NCBI GenBank assembly: GCA_036571765.1
Contig: BROE01000018.1
Span: 12,828,694-12,892,693 of the forward strand
Direction of reading: 5' to 3'
Source: Plecoglossus altivelis
Taxonomy: Eukaryota > Chordata > Actinopteri > Osmeriformes > Plecoglossidae
DNA length: 64,000 nucleotides
The translations under genes were made by a program, and so were the position numbers. This document shows, in pieces, positions 12,401 through 21,870 of this stretch. A model generated the notes under the pieces. That model worked only from the letters and a program-made list of their open reading frames with translations, had not been told where the DNA came from and ran no database searches. Position 1 is the stretch's first letter; every line of letters begins with the position of its first letter.

Positions 12401-14341
12401 ACTTCAGTAACCCACTAATGGTAAGTACTTTCCCGGACTCCTAACTTATTACCCTGCATTGCAAGGCATTAGGTAAGTCTAAGCATGACAACAACAACGA
12501 TCACAATATTGAGAGACATTCTCTTGGTGGACAGCAAGGCAAACGAATGCAACACCCAAACTGTCTGGTCCTAGCAAATTTGATGTGTAAGAACAGATTA
12601 AACTTACTTTTGGTGGAATGAAGAATTCTAAGTAGTACTCTTCTCCTCGCTCCCCACCATCTTTGTCTCTCTCTCTAAGCACCAGCCGACATTTGTGCCA
12701 TCGACCGCCCCTCCAGCTTATAGTGCCCCCAGTCGCAAGTGCCTGCTGTGGAGGCTCAACCGTGGATACAGCATTGTTGCTGTCTGTGCTGTGATGGAGC
12801 AAGCCGAAGGAGAACCCTGAGAACGTGTGGCTCCCAGCGAACTCATCCATGGATGAGCAAACAGTCACACCGCCTTCCCGTACCAAGCGGCCAGCTTTCT
12901 TTGGATGTCCAGCAGAGACAACAGCACTACAGGAGGAGGTGGGTGAGACTACAGCAGATGATGGGGCAGAAGACAGGACTGGGGGTGGCGAGCGTGACAG
13001 TCGCAGCTTCTCCAGCCGGAGGCTCCACTTCTCTTTATCCCCACCTCCCTCACCATTGCTCCTGCGCCGGTCACGTGCTGCCTCGGACAGAGAAAGGGAG
13101 GTGGCGCTGCTGGAGGAGGAGGGAGGAAGGGAGGAGGATGAGGAGTGGGGGAGGGAGAGTGGTAACGACAGAGACACAGGTATGGTTGAGGTTGGCATTG
13201 GGGGCTGAATATCAAAGTTCCTCTTGGCAGCGTCCTGAACGCCCATAGTGTAGCTGTAGCTGGATGGCAGTGGAGACTGACTTTGAGGTGAATCACTAGA
13301 TGCACTACGCCAGTGCAGGATACCCCTCACACTGCCTCGCACACTGCGCCCCACGCTCCGTAATGAGAAGCGCTTCTTGAGTTTGGTTTTGGTGATGTTG
13401 CTTCCTCCTGACGAGGGTGTACAGGTGCTCTTGCAGCCTGAACCCGAGCCTTGAGGATGAGCCATTGTGGTGGATGTGGCAGTTTGGAGAAGATGGTCTG
13501 TATTTTCCAGGCAAGCCTCTGTTGCCTCTAACTCACTATCCACTATATCTGCCTCTTCCCTAGTAGCCACTACCCCTGCCCAGCTGTCTCCCTCTTCCTC
13601 AGCCCTTGCCTCTCCAGTGCCTGGGACTATGGCAGGGAAAGGCTTGACTGTGGCACCCCTGTCATTCAGCCTTCCATTATTCCCTCCTACTGAGGAGGAG
13701 CAGGAGGAGGAGGAGGAAGGGGGTAGAATCTGTGTGTGAGCATAAGAGTCTTGAAACCTGTCCCCTTCTCGGTACTCCAACACCAGGCGGGTGGGAGTGT
13801 GCTTGGTTGGGGCTTGCACTGGGTTGATGGGAGCACTGGGGAGAATAACTCCCTCAGACACCAGTGGAGGCAAGGCAGCATCCTCTTCCAATGAAGTGGC
13901 ATCAGACTGGGGAGCCCAGTTCCCTGTATCTTCTCTCTCAGTGGCAGTACTTGGAGGCACCATTCCCTCAAGCTCACTCTGGAAGTGGCGGATGAAACGG
14001 TCAGTGAACCGGCGGCAGAAGGCCGCAGCGGAATCAGGGGAGTAGTGTGGGTTCTCCAACAGAAAAGCCCGGAAGTGGCGGGCAAAGTCCCCGGCTGCAA
14101 CACGGGCATGCAGTTCACAGAAATCTGTCCAGCTTAAACAGGGTGAGGGGGATGGTGTAGGTGTGTCTGACAGGGAGGAGGGATGAGGATGGGTTGGGGA
14201 GGTGACAAGAGGAGGTAGTTGCGGTGACTGTGGAGAGAGAGGCAGCAAGGAAGGAGACGGAGGAGAAGGGGAGGGGGAAGGGGGCAAGGGAGTAGAGTTT
14301 GCTGGCCGTGGGCTAGGTGGGGTCAAAAGAGAGCCGTTCAT
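3857..14341 (-). CDS. sh2b1: SH2B adaptor protein 1 (3' end outside window)
   Basis: SH2B1 is a cytoplasmic adaptor that dimerises and binds JAK2 and receptor tyrosine kinases such as the insulin, leptin-pathway and Trk receptors through its SH2 domain. Six coding exons are visible on the minus strand: 14341-12608, 11830-11729, 6135-6044, 5837-5761, 5599-5453 and 4068-3857. All have AG/GT borders and reading phase holds throughout, giving 788 residues. In order they encode a Pro-rich leader, a dimerisation domain (about 70-126), a basic block (about 318-345), a PH domain (about 535-672), a PELPPR proline motif and the first part of the SH2 domain with FLVR at 765-768. The start ATG follows AAGAGA, and MNG is the family's usual N terminus. 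The SH2 sequence SRLKAAQLVL.GGT.SHGVF fits SH2B1 better than SH2B2. The last 100 or so residues are off the window. Confidence 0.95.
4081..4165. repeat. Short dispersed repeat next to the SH2 exon acceptor
   Basis: About 85 bases starting CATAGACTTACATACAGAAG, with cAACCTgCTCTTCAAAGATG and TgAAAAGTtCTCAGTG. A second copy in the same orientation is at about 15902-15985. It lies in the sh2b1 intron, some 12 bases upstream of the SH2 exon in the transcribed direction. No coding potential is seen. Type unknown; possibly a SINE fragment. Confidence 0.65.
4166..5452. other. sh2b1 intron, no gene seen
   Basis: AT-rich intron sequence between the exon 5 donor and the exon 6 acceptor. No recognisable transposon coding sequence or conserved frame. 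Confidence 0.6.
5453..5599 (-). CDS. sh2b1: sh2b1 coding exon 5: PELPPR proline-rich linker
   Basis: 147 bases. They carry CYGGVGGSS, then LPPELPPRAPLDE (LLPPELPPRIPIEE in mammals), then TPFAETPDATG, which lead into the SH2 exon. The PxxP-type stretch is the family's candidate SH3-binding site. The acceptor is GGTACAG|TGT and the donor is CCACAG|GTGAGC. Confidence 0.9.
5761..5837 (-). CDS. sh2b1: sh2b1 coding exon 4: linker
   Basis: 77 bases. They encode an acidic linker that ends with SEFGDRLSQ, corresponding to SESNDRLSQG in mammalian SH2B1. The acceptor is CTTGTACAG|TGA and the donor is CCCAAG|GTGTGA. Phase fits the exons on both sides. Confidence 0.88.
6044..6135 (-). CDS. sh2b1: sh2b1 coding exon 3: PH domain C-terminal helix
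   Basis: 92 bases, leaving phase 2. They read LEGPAQYVIETRDAVQMRAW and then LSDIRNGICLR, the closing strand and helix of the PH domain. The acceptor is TTTCTCAG|TTG and the donor is CTGAG|GTGAGC. Confidence 0.93.
6136..8935. other. sh2b1 intron, no gene seen
   Basis: First part of the large sh2b1 intron. It holds AT-rich tracts (about 7420-7530) and poly-A (about 7170-7206). I see no reading frame with family resemblance. Confidence 0.55.
8936..9290 (+). mobile_element. hAT-type nonautonomous element, left part (copy A)
   Basis: It starts TAGGGCAGCAACTAACGA, nearly the terminal repeat of the complete copy at 43075-44086. It continues collinearly with that copy through CCTTTTATTCAAAATAGA, CTGACAGTGCA and CTTTTAACATCCCTGAGCTG. 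Homology ends where the GATA-type microsatellite starts near 9291; the right half is missing. Confidence 0.8.
9291..9675. repeat. Compound microsatellite (GATATCGA / GAGATA / TATATC)
   Basis: About 385 bases of simple repeat. First come eight-base GAGATATC units, then GAGATAGA units, then alternating ATATATCGATATAT stretches that are strongly self-complementary. An open frame across it is only the translation of the repeat. Confidence 0.95.
9862..9990. repeat. Common fish interspersed repeat fragment
   Basis: The sequence GGGCAaGGATGGGCAATCCT, followed by GGTCCTCGGGGGCCACTGTC and CCagCACACCTaTTTCAAAT, is a pattern I recognise from many teleost genomes as a short DNA-transposon-like repeat. 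Only about 130 bases remain. Class assignment is uncertain. Confidence 0.5.
9991..11728. other. sh2b1 intron, purine-rich stretch, no gene seen
   Basis: Within the large sh2b1 intron. 10240-10510 is strongly purine-rich on the plus strand, which makes a long Leu/Ser/Phe-rich frame on the opposite strand without any family resemblance. The rest is unremarkable AT-rich sequence. Confidence 0.5.
11729..11830 (-). CDS. sh2b1: sh2b1 coding exon 2: PH domain middle
   Basis: 102 bases, phase 0 at both ends, 34 residues. They read SSKPKLTVQCCSMVDVRSTT then ALEVPDKENTFLLQ, matching the PH domain strands that follow FIPPK in SH2B proteins. The acceptor is CTTCCTAG|TCC and the donor is CTACAG|GTCAGG. 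A 5.6 kb intron follows, holding an hAT fragment and a microsatellite. Confidence 0.93.
11831..12607. other. sh2b1 intron 1, no gene seen
   Basis: Intron between the coding exon 1 donor (12607) and the exon 2 acceptor. No repeat or conserved frame recognised. Confidence 0.6.
12608..14341 (-). CDS. sh2b1: sh2b1 coding exon 1: dimerisation domain to start of PH domain
   Basis: This 1734-base exon encodes residues 1-578. Residues 1-69 are Pro/Ser-rich and longer than I remember for the mammalian protein. Residues 70-126 (WTDFCELHA...FARHFRAFLLENP) form the Phe-rich dimerisation region. Residues 127-316 are an acidic, Ser-rich linker. The conserved block KKRFSLRSVGRSVRGSVRGI (about 322-341) is the basic nuclear-localisation and membrane-binding region. 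The PH domain begins near WHKCRLVLRERDKDGG and runs to LEFFIPPK. The donor is AAA|GTAAGTT at 12607. Simple Ser, Pro and GGA-type codon runs make long reading frames on both strands; these are shadows. Confidence 0.95.
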
Positions 14342-15671
14342 TCTCTTAGGTAGATGGGACCTGTGTTTATCTAGCTAAGTAGCTGATGATTGACCATGTA
14401 CAGTTTTGAAGAGTAACCTGGAGTATTATACGGCTGGGTTAGGGAAAACAAGGGTAAACACATCGGTCAATTAATTTACAAATAGGAGGGAACTCCTGAA
14501 ATCCACTAGGCTTGGCACAGAGTAACCTCTGATGCATTTGAAATCTACAGAAAAAATGGCTTGTGCAAACGCACATGAGTGTTGGTGAAAAAAGGGACTT
14601 AAAATATAAAAGTAGTACTAAATTCTAAGCTACATATTTTCATGCAGTCACAAAATCTACACCGTAATGAACATAAGACAATGCCAGGGGGAAAGAGAAC
14701 GCAAAAGGATGAAGGACAAGGATGAATCTATATAACAGAAGAGGTGCGACTCCTCTTCATTAACATCCATGAGATAGCATGATCACAGCCTGTAAAACAA
14801 ATCAAAGTAATTATCACACTACTATTACAGGTAGAAATATAGCAGGTTGGTTCATTCAATGAAAATGTGGCACACGAATCAGTTCAGTGCCGTCTATTTG
14901 TCTACAATTGGCCCTGTACCACATTTTTGACAACCGAACACTTTATGTCAGTTAGCTATTACGTTCTCATGGCATCTTTATAAGTGTGTCACGCAGCAAG
15001 CTAGTTAGCATTTATGCTAAACGCTGATTGAAATGATAGGCTGTACATTGCTGAGTTGTCTTGATATGACAGTTGAACGCTGTCTACTGCTAACTAGGTT
15101 GTCGGTGCATATTTTGAAGTCTTCTAAGGGCAAGTTATCTGCGTATCTCGATAGCCAGCTCTAAAACACTAGCACTACGAGTCGGTATAAAATACTGAGT
15201 CGTGGAGCAATGATAGCTATCAAGCACTTTGATAGCTAGCTCGTTGGTTAGTTAAAAGAGCTTGATAACTGACCGTGCAAACTACAGAACGCTGATGCCC
15301 TTACCTCAGACATTACCAAAGCACTCGCATTCCTTATAATACCGTAATCTCCAGGCTAACGTTAGCTAGAACAACTATTTAACAAGTACAACTAAAATGC
15401 TACATTAATAGCTTTCGTCATTGTTACTCAGGTATTACCATAATTCAGTGCTATCGTCTGTACTTTAAACTGCCTGCTAAAAATCTAACTAGCAGCAGTA
15501 GGCCTACATTGGCTTGCTAGCGATTTAGGATCAATACATTGCTAATTAGCATAATTTGGTAGCAACCCAGCTTGTTAGCTAGCTAACGTTCGCTAGTCTA
15601 TGTAACCAGCTATTAATAAAACAGCGTATTGGCAATGCTGTATTAACGATGTGTAATTTTGATTTCTTTAC

Positions 15672-15860
15672 CTATATTTCTGTCTCCAGTATTTTCAATC
15701 CATCGATTGCGTCATAACTGGATTATAATTTAGTAACATTATAACCATCAATTTATTACGGTTGTTGTTGCTAAAATATGAATATTGCTGCCTCCCGTCC
15801 TAGTCCTTCGTTTCCATTTTTCTCTCGCGATAAAATCGGGATGTTTCTCCGGTCTCCTCA
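15672..15860 (-). other. sh2b1: Candidate sh2b1 5' noncoding exon
   Basis: On the minus strand, sequence downstream of the TATCGCGAGA motif runs to a good donor, ATATAG|GTAAAG at 15672/15671. A matching acceptor, TTTGTTTTACAG, lies near 14802, upstream of the start codon at 14341. This would make a two-part 5' UTR. It is inferred from motifs only, with no transcript evidence. Confidence 0.4.
15823..15832 (-). promoter_or_regulatory. sh2b1: TATCGCGAGA core-promoter motif
   Basis: The minus strand reads TATCGCGAGA, an exact match to the conserved vertebrate promoter consensus TMTCGCGANR. That motif is usually found close to transcription starts of TATA-less promoters. It lies about 1.5 kb upstream of the sh2b1 start codon on the coding strand and just upstream of a candidate first-exon donor. 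It is therefore a reasonable marker of the sh2b1 promoter. Confidence 0.6.
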
Positions 15861-15901
15861 GATAGCCCGGATCAAGACTTGGAATTTCAGACCGTGTCCA
15901 C

Positions 15902-15985
15902 GCATAGACTTATAAACAGTAGACACAGCCAACCTTCTCTTCAAAGATGGCGTCTTCATTCATTTCTGTGAAAAGTGCTCAGTGT
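15902..15985. repeat. Short dispersed repeat, second copy
   Basis: It matches 4081-4165 in the same orientation: GCATAGACTTAtAaACAGtA, then CAACCTTCTCTTCAAAGATG and GTGAAAAGTGCTCAGTG. It lies about 70 bases upstream of the putative sh2b1 promoter motif. Confidence 0.65.
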
Positions 15986-16749
15986 AGGGATGTTACGCTG
16001 GAAGCTGCAGTATTGACATTTTGAAGCAATACTGATACAAAGGTGTCTAGCGTTGCCTCAAATTGGCAATAAACATGTGATCATCGACCTAAGCTTCGGA
16101 CTCACACAAGCAGCTGACAATGGCTTGCTACAGAATCAGAGACAGGCGTTTTATTCAAACGCTCAAATAACATCAGACATCACTGACACTAATGGGTTAT
16201 AGAGAGGAGACATAGTTGCAGATGCTGTCCTTTTTCCAGTTGCAAAGCATTTTCCAACGGCATCTGTATATGCAATGCAAAGCTTTCATTCAAAATTGTA
16301 TTTTTAAAAACTGAAACTGAATTAAGGATTGTCATTTGCACAGTTGTGCAATTTCACAACTGATTTATCAGATGAATTGTGTATTGCACTGCTTCTTTCC
16401 CAATTGATTTGCCATTTGAAAAATGCATTCAATTTGAATAAACAGTCTAATAAACCTCCAGGGTCCTGAGTTTTAATTATTGAATTGGCAGGACAGTGGA
16501 TCCTGAATTTATTTGATAAGCCCCTACATTGTTTTAATCAACCCATTTTGCAAGAAGTATGGGACTGGGTTGAGGTTTAATATATAAACATTTTCTGTTT
16601 GTAGAGATGAACTGAAGAATCTCGCATATGAACACACATAAAAGGACTTTGGCGTAAGTATGGCATGAAAAGACAAGTGGAACCCCTTGTCATTGATATG
16701 CAGAGTATGAGGCATTTTGAAACCCCAAGAATGGCCACACAAACAGGGT

Positions 16750-17400
16750 AAGCCTTTAGCCTGGTCCTTACCAGATTCTCATACATTTCATTTGTACAGA
16801 CAGTCTGGCATGTATCAATTGACAAACATGAACTTCCTTTAAGTCAGGTACTCTTTAGACGTTTTCAACTATTGGATCTAGAGCCACTCTGGATCTGCCA
16901 TAAGCAATCGCTAATGTTTGGTTTTGACACGTCAGAATGGAGCCACTCAGGCTGTGCACAACAAGTTGAAATGAGCAGAGGAGTGTTTGAAGATGTTGAA
17001 TTTAAGAATTAAAGGAACAATTGTAAATTGTACATCTATATTTGACACTAAGGCTAGTGATAATGTATGCAGCAAGCTGGGTCTAATCATTCACAAAATG
17101 TTGTTTAGGTCGTTTCAGGTCTGCCATCCAGGCGGTGAAGTGACTACCAGGTTACTGTGGCCACTGAGATGACAAAGACAGGGGACTGTTCCACTGGCAA
17201 GAGAGACAGAGACCTCAAGACCTTCATTACAATACATGGGTCCTACAAAAAGCCTCTAACTTTGACAGAAATATTCTGTCCAAGCTAAATTGTAAGCAGT
17301 TATGGCAATGGATGCATTCAGAAAGACAGGAGGGCTGTAGCAATTTAATCAGTTACTTGCCTGGTTTGTAATGGTCCAACTTTGAAGCTTTATCAACGCC
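16750..17400. repeat. Dispersed repeat, inverted partner of 47340-47745
   Basis: Its ends match the reverse complement of 47340-47745. CCTGGTCCTTACCAGAcTCt near 16760 pairs with AGAGTCTGGTAAGGACCAGG near 47713. The segment 17186-17385 (GGACTGTTCCACTGgCAAGA and CTTGCCTGGTTTGTAAT) pairs with 47345-47545. The middle differs. No coding sequence is recognised. Confidence 0.65.
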
Positions 17401-18118
17401 TACTTGGAATGTAAATGGTGTTAAAATAGTTTATCGTATTGTGTACAGACAATAATAATAATGATAAATGAAAAACATATATACACTAATTATCCTTGCA
17501 TATACTGCTAAAGAATTTGTAATGAATATTCTTAATCCATTTCTAGGGGTACACTAAACATTTAATTTCACAGAATGTCTCATTGTTTCTTTTATACCTT
17601 AAATAGAATCATTCAAGTATATGATTGTTCTCTTTTATTTAGGACAACTAGAGTTTTGTAGAAAATGATAAATTACAAGACATTTACAAAAATATGTGCA
17701 ACTAACAACTAAGACCCACAACTAACACATGATTATTTTGATTCGATTATTGACTTTGTGTTCAATTAAAACATGTTTTATGGTCATTTAGTTTTGTTTT
17801 TATTGTTGACATGATTATTCGTATTTTCTTTGCAGCTAAATACATTTTATCTTACTTGTTGATAGACTTCATTCATGGTAATCATAAGCTATAAAATTTG
17901 TATTATTGTTTGTTGTTCAGATGCTATATAATAACCAAAATAATGCTGGTGCGGGGTTAGTACGAAAATGTAGAGTGGAGCCTTACAGCTTTTTGACCTT
18001 GCGTCATCAAACTTTTTTATGTACAGTTTGTCTAAATATGTGAGCACTTGGTAAACCTCTCTGTGGATTCTTTTCATGTTTTATGGATATTTAGATAAGT
18101 GGAAATAACCTCTTCGGA
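17401..18118. other. Intergenic AT-rich sequence, nothing seen
   Basis: No repeat with recognisable ends and no conserved frame between the dispersed repeat and the Rex3 relic. Confidence 0.6.
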
Positions 18119-18371
18119 TACTCCCAACCTCGGCAAACCTCAGAAAAGCTCTACCGGAGGCATACGTTGAAGTTCTTGCAGATAGGGGTCTCCTCCAAAA
18201 GTACTCAGCTCACCAGCACTATTTACTTGGGCTTACCAGGTCTATTCAGTTTTCCCCCAACCCCTTACCCAGCTCATCACCAGATGGTGATCGGTTGGCA
18301 TCTCAGCCCTAATCTTCACTCAAGTGTCCAAAACATACGGCCTCAGAATCCAAAACACAATTACAAAATCG
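18119..18371 (-). mobile_element. Rex3 relic, segment 1 (split by LINE insertion)
   Basis: It aligns in order with 30950-31165 of the larger Rex3 copy. Shared blocks include ACCGGAGGcatACGTTGAAG, GGCtTaCCAGGTCTaTtc and CAGaTGGTGATCGGTTGgCA. It therefore belongs to the Rex3 endonuclease-to-linker region on the minus strand. Homology stops at about 18371, where a LINE 3' tail begins, and resumes at about 21186. Confidence 0.8.
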
Positions 18372-18797
18372 AGTCAAGTTACAAAGTCAAGTTGACCTTT
18401 ATTGTTGAGCTTTATTGTGATTCCACTACATGCAGGGGGCATACAGTGGAACGAAATGTCATGCCTCACAGAGCCACAGTGCTACATAAGTACAGGCATA
18501 CAACAATCAAGTAAAATAAATAATAATTTTTCCTATACGGAAAAAAAAGAAGTATACAAACTGTATGAATACTTTCCGATGAATACTGGTCATGTGCAAA
18601 GAGTGCTGTACATGTGCAAAGAGTACTGTACATGTGCAAATAATATGAGCGTGTAAACATACATATGTTCCCGAGTCTTTTAGTGCAATTTGTGTACACA
18701 CAGCAGTGTGTGTGAAAAGTGAGTAGTGCAGTGGAAAGTGACTGGTGCAAGTTTCATATGGTCCATGTTTCAGGTGGTATGGGGTTTGTATGGGGTG

Positions 18798-20333
18798 TCA
18801 GAGAGGGGCAGGGTAATTTGAGTTCAGGGCTCTCAGAGCCTTGGGGAAGAAGCTGTTGAGCAGTCTGGCACAGCGGGCTCTGATGCTCCGGTACCATCTG
18901 CCTGATGGTAGGAGCTGAAAGAGGCTCTGGGTGGGGTGTGTGGGGTCTTTTACGATACTATTGGCTTTGCTGGAGCATCGTGTGTGGAAAATGTCCAGGA
19001 TGGAGGGGAGAGGGGCACCGATGATCCTTGCAGCTGTGTTCACTGTCCACTGGATGGTCTTGCAGTCTGCTGCAGTACAGTTCCCGTACCAGACAGTGAT
19101 GCAGCTGGTCAGCACACTCTCAATGGTGCCCCTGCAGAAAGAAGTTAGGATGGGTGGAGGGAAACTTGCCTTTTTCAGCCGGCGGAGAAGGTGTAGGCGC
19201 TGATGTGCCTTCTTTGAGAGTGTCATGGTGTTGGTGGTCTGGGTGAGGTCCTCTGTGATGTGCACCCCCAGGAATTTAGTGCTGTTGACTCTCTCGACAG
19301 GCGAGCTGTCGATGGTCGGTGGGGGGTGATCAGCGGAGTTTCTCCTGAAGTCCATCACAACCTCTTTTGTCTTACTCACATTGAGGGACAGGTTGTTTGC
19401 ACCACACCATTCAGCCAGCTGTGCCACTTCCTCTCTGTAGTGCGTTTTGTCATTGTTGCTGATGAGACCTACCACTGTTGTGTCATCAGAAAACTTGATG
19501 ATGTGTTTGGAGCTGAACTTGGCAGTGCAGTCGTAGGTCATCAGCGTGAAGAGCAGCGGGCTGAGCACACAGCCTTGTGGGGCACCTGTGCTCAGTGTAG
19601 AAGTGCTCGAGGTGTCATGGCCGACACGGACTGACTGAGGTCTTTCGATTAGAAAGTCCAGAATCCAATTACAATAGGAATTGTTAAGGCCCAGTAGGTT
19701 TAGTTTATTTGTGAGCTGTTGTGGGATTATTGTGTTGAATGCTGAGCTGAAGTCAATGAACAGCATTCTAACATAAGAGTCTTTGTTTTCTAGGAGGGTA
19801 AGAGCCAGGTGGAGAGTGGAGGAAATTGCATCGTCTCTGGAGCAGTTCGGACGGTATGCAAACTGGAGCGGGTCGAGTGTGTCGGGGAGGCTGATTTTGA
19901 TGTTGTTCATGACTAACCTCTGAAAGCACTTCAGTATGATAGGAGTCAGTACTATGGGACAGTAGTTATTTAGACAGGACACAGGTGATTTCTTTGGTAC
20001 CGGTATGATTGTTGTGGATTTGAGACATGTGGGGACGACTGCCTGGGTCAGCGAGGTGTTGAAGATGTCTGTTAGGACATATGTCAGCTGTACAGGACAG
20101 TCTTTCAGTACATGGCCAGGTATGTTGTCGGGACCCGCAGCCTTGCGTGGGTTAATCCTAGATAGGGTCTTCCTTACGTCGGCTGGAGACGTTGGCAGTT
20201 TTTGTGCAGGTGTGTCATTCTGCATGTCAAACCGTGAATAAAAGTGGTTGAGTGTATCTGGGAGGGATGTGTCATCATCACAGGCGGGGGCTTGTAGTCT
20301 GTGTTGGTTTGAGTGGCTTTCCACAGACTCCAA
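18798..20333 (-). pseudogene. LINE reverse transcriptase (uninterrupted 511-codon frame)
   Basis: Reverse transcriptase of the LINE, which would copy element RNA at a nicked target. The frame has no stop. Visible motifs in order are RKAAGPDNIPGHVLKDC, TTIIPVPKKS, LQFAYRPNCSRDD, LFIDFSSAFNTIIPQQL, GAPQGCVLSPLLF, IKFSDDTTVVGLI and the thumb block NLSLNVSKTKE. The catalytic Asp of box A (IDFSSAF) and the SDD box are present. The start codon used here is arbitrary, because the natural protein would also include the upstream endonuclease, which is frameshifted and truncated. I call it non-functional as a whole element. Confidence 0.88.
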
Positions 20334-20878
20334 GTGTCTCTGCTGTCTATGAAGTGATTATTGATTCTTTGAGCATATGACTGTTTAGCATTTTTGATGC
20401 TGCAGGACGGATTGGCTCCTGCTGTTTTGAGGGCTGCTTTATCTCCTGATCTGAAAGCTTCATTTTTGGTCTTTAGCAGCGCGCAAACCTCTACTGTCAT
20501 CCATGGTTTCCGGATGGCGCGTGTGGTGATGGTGTTTGTGACTGTCACATTATCTGTGCACTTTTTGATGTAAGCAGTCACAGTTTCAGTGTATTCATGT
20601 AGGTCTGTGTGGTTGTTGTAAGTGGCTGCCTCTTTAAACATATTCCAGTCTGTGTCCTGGAAGCAGTCCTGCAGTGCAGAGGTAGCATTTTCTGGCCATA
20701 CCATGATCTGCTTGAGGAACGGTTTGGCAAGTTTGAGGAGTGGGCAATATGCTGGGATTAGCATTACAGAGATGTGGTTTGAGTACCCAAGGTGGGGGTG
20801 GGGTATGGCTTTGTATGCGTTCTTAACTGTTATGTAAACAAAGTCCAGTGTGTTGTTTCCCCTCGTTGCAAAGTTCAC
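20174..20878 (-). pseudogene. LINE endonuclease end and linker
   Basis: The frame begins NFATRGNNTLDFVY and continues with HLGYSNHISVMLIPAY, the usual Asp of SDH read as Asn. The linker block KPWMTVEVCALLKTKNEAFR follows. It belongs to the same LINE as the reverse transcriptase downstream but in a different frame. The SNH in place of SDH would remove an endonuclease catalytic residue. Confidence 0.8.
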
Positions 20879-21336
20879 ATGTTGGTAGAACTTGCATGGT
20901 TGAAGTCACCAGCTATTATGAAAAAGCCGTTGTGGTTATTTGTTTGTTGTTCGCTGATGGCGCTGTGCAGTTCACAAAGTGCGTCCTTTGCGTTTGAACA
21001 CGGAGGTATGTAAACCGCGACCAAAATAATGGGCGTGAACTCCCGCGGCAGATAGAACGGACAACAATTCACAACCATAAACTCCACCAGTGGTGAATGG
21101 TCTTTAGATACTACCGCAGCATTGTTACACAATTTTTTGTTGACGTAAACACACAAGCCGCGAGTCTTGCCAGACAGTGATGGATCTTGCCCCAGGGGGC
21201 CCTGGTACCACATACACTTGTGAGCATTCTTATTTTCAAACATGGTGTTTGTTATCGATAATCCATGACTTGTACAGGAATCCAACAACAAACATCTACT
21301 CAGGTTCTTATCGGGGAGAATGTTCCTCCCAATCAT
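20875..21336 (-). pseudogene. Chimeric frame: Rex3 endonuclease joined to LINE endonuclease
   Basis: One open frame spans a transposon boundary. Its first about 50 codons (LSITNTMFENKNAHKCMWYQ) match the Rex3 endonuclease of the 31.2-31.3 kb copy. Its remainder (RGLCVYVNKKLCNN, VEFMVVNCCPFYLPREFTP, IAGDFNHA) is the endonuclease of the inserted CR1/L2-group LINE. The join is at about 21185. This is a chance fusion created by insertion, not a known gene. Confidence 0.8.
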
Positions 21337-21870
21337 GCCTCTCCAGCTGTCTTTGTCATCATGTTATCTGAACATTAAACAATCTGTACCCAGCTATATT
21401 GTTTTTTTGGAAGATGGAATATCAAGGCTGTTTCTAAATTCTCTATTTAAAGGCTAAACAAAAGCATCATGAATGTGACGTCTTCTTTCTGTGCTTTTAA
21501 AGCTATAATGATTGTCTACCCCCTCCTACCCCCTTATTGTGATGCTATTTAATTTCCTTTATACTTTGTCCAGTCTTCTGAAATCCTCAACTTGAGTGTA
21601 TAAGACACTTGTACCTGACAGATTTTGTGATGCACACTTTTGATATTGTCTTACATTTGTATTTGGCTGGTATTTGACTTCATTAACTTGGTACTGTCAC
21701 AGCAATGCAGTACAATATGAGAGTTATTCAGTGAACTACTGTTCAGTGCACACTTAAGTGAGTATTCCCATATCTACCTGACGCCTCAGACCCTGGTAAA
21801 TCCTGAGAAGAATATAGTCTTTTCTCTATCTAGTAATATGGATCCAGAGCCAAGACTGTGCATAGAAGTA
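21186..21870 (-). mobile_element. Rex3 relic, segment 2
   Basis: Continuation of the split Rex3 relic. 21186-21360 aligns with 31170-31345 (CCCTGGTaCCAcaTaCACTt; ATGGTGTTtGTTAT). A second piece at 21786-21870 encodes LTSMHSLGSGSILLDRE, matching LTSTHSLGSGSIILERG of the larger copy. 21361-21785 between them is unassigned AT-rich sequence. Confidence 0.75.

Larger units (their letters stand above)
18372..21185 (-). mobile_element. CR1/L2/Rex1-group LINE, 5'-truncated
   Basis: Minus-strand non-LTR retrotransposon. Its 3' end lies at about 18372 with a short tail of repeated AAGTTA/AAGTC-like units, typical of CR1/L2-group elements. Its 5' end, at about 21185, starts inside the endonuclease domain. 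In order it carries the endonuclease C-terminal part (VAVYIPP, IAGDFNHA), a linker, and a complete reverse-transcriptase frame. A small deletion just after GDFNHA shifts the endonuclease frame. The insertion splits a Rex3 relic, so this LINE is the younger of the two. The same 3' end recurs at 53462-53830. Confidence 0.9.

Noticed and set aside
12739..14118. Several long open frames overlapping the first sh2b1 coding exon (plus-strand 12739-13248, 12825-13208; minus-strand 13687-14118)
   Set aside because: They are alternative frames of GC-rich, low-complexity coding sequence. The exon's own frame carries all the conserved SH2B1 blocks.
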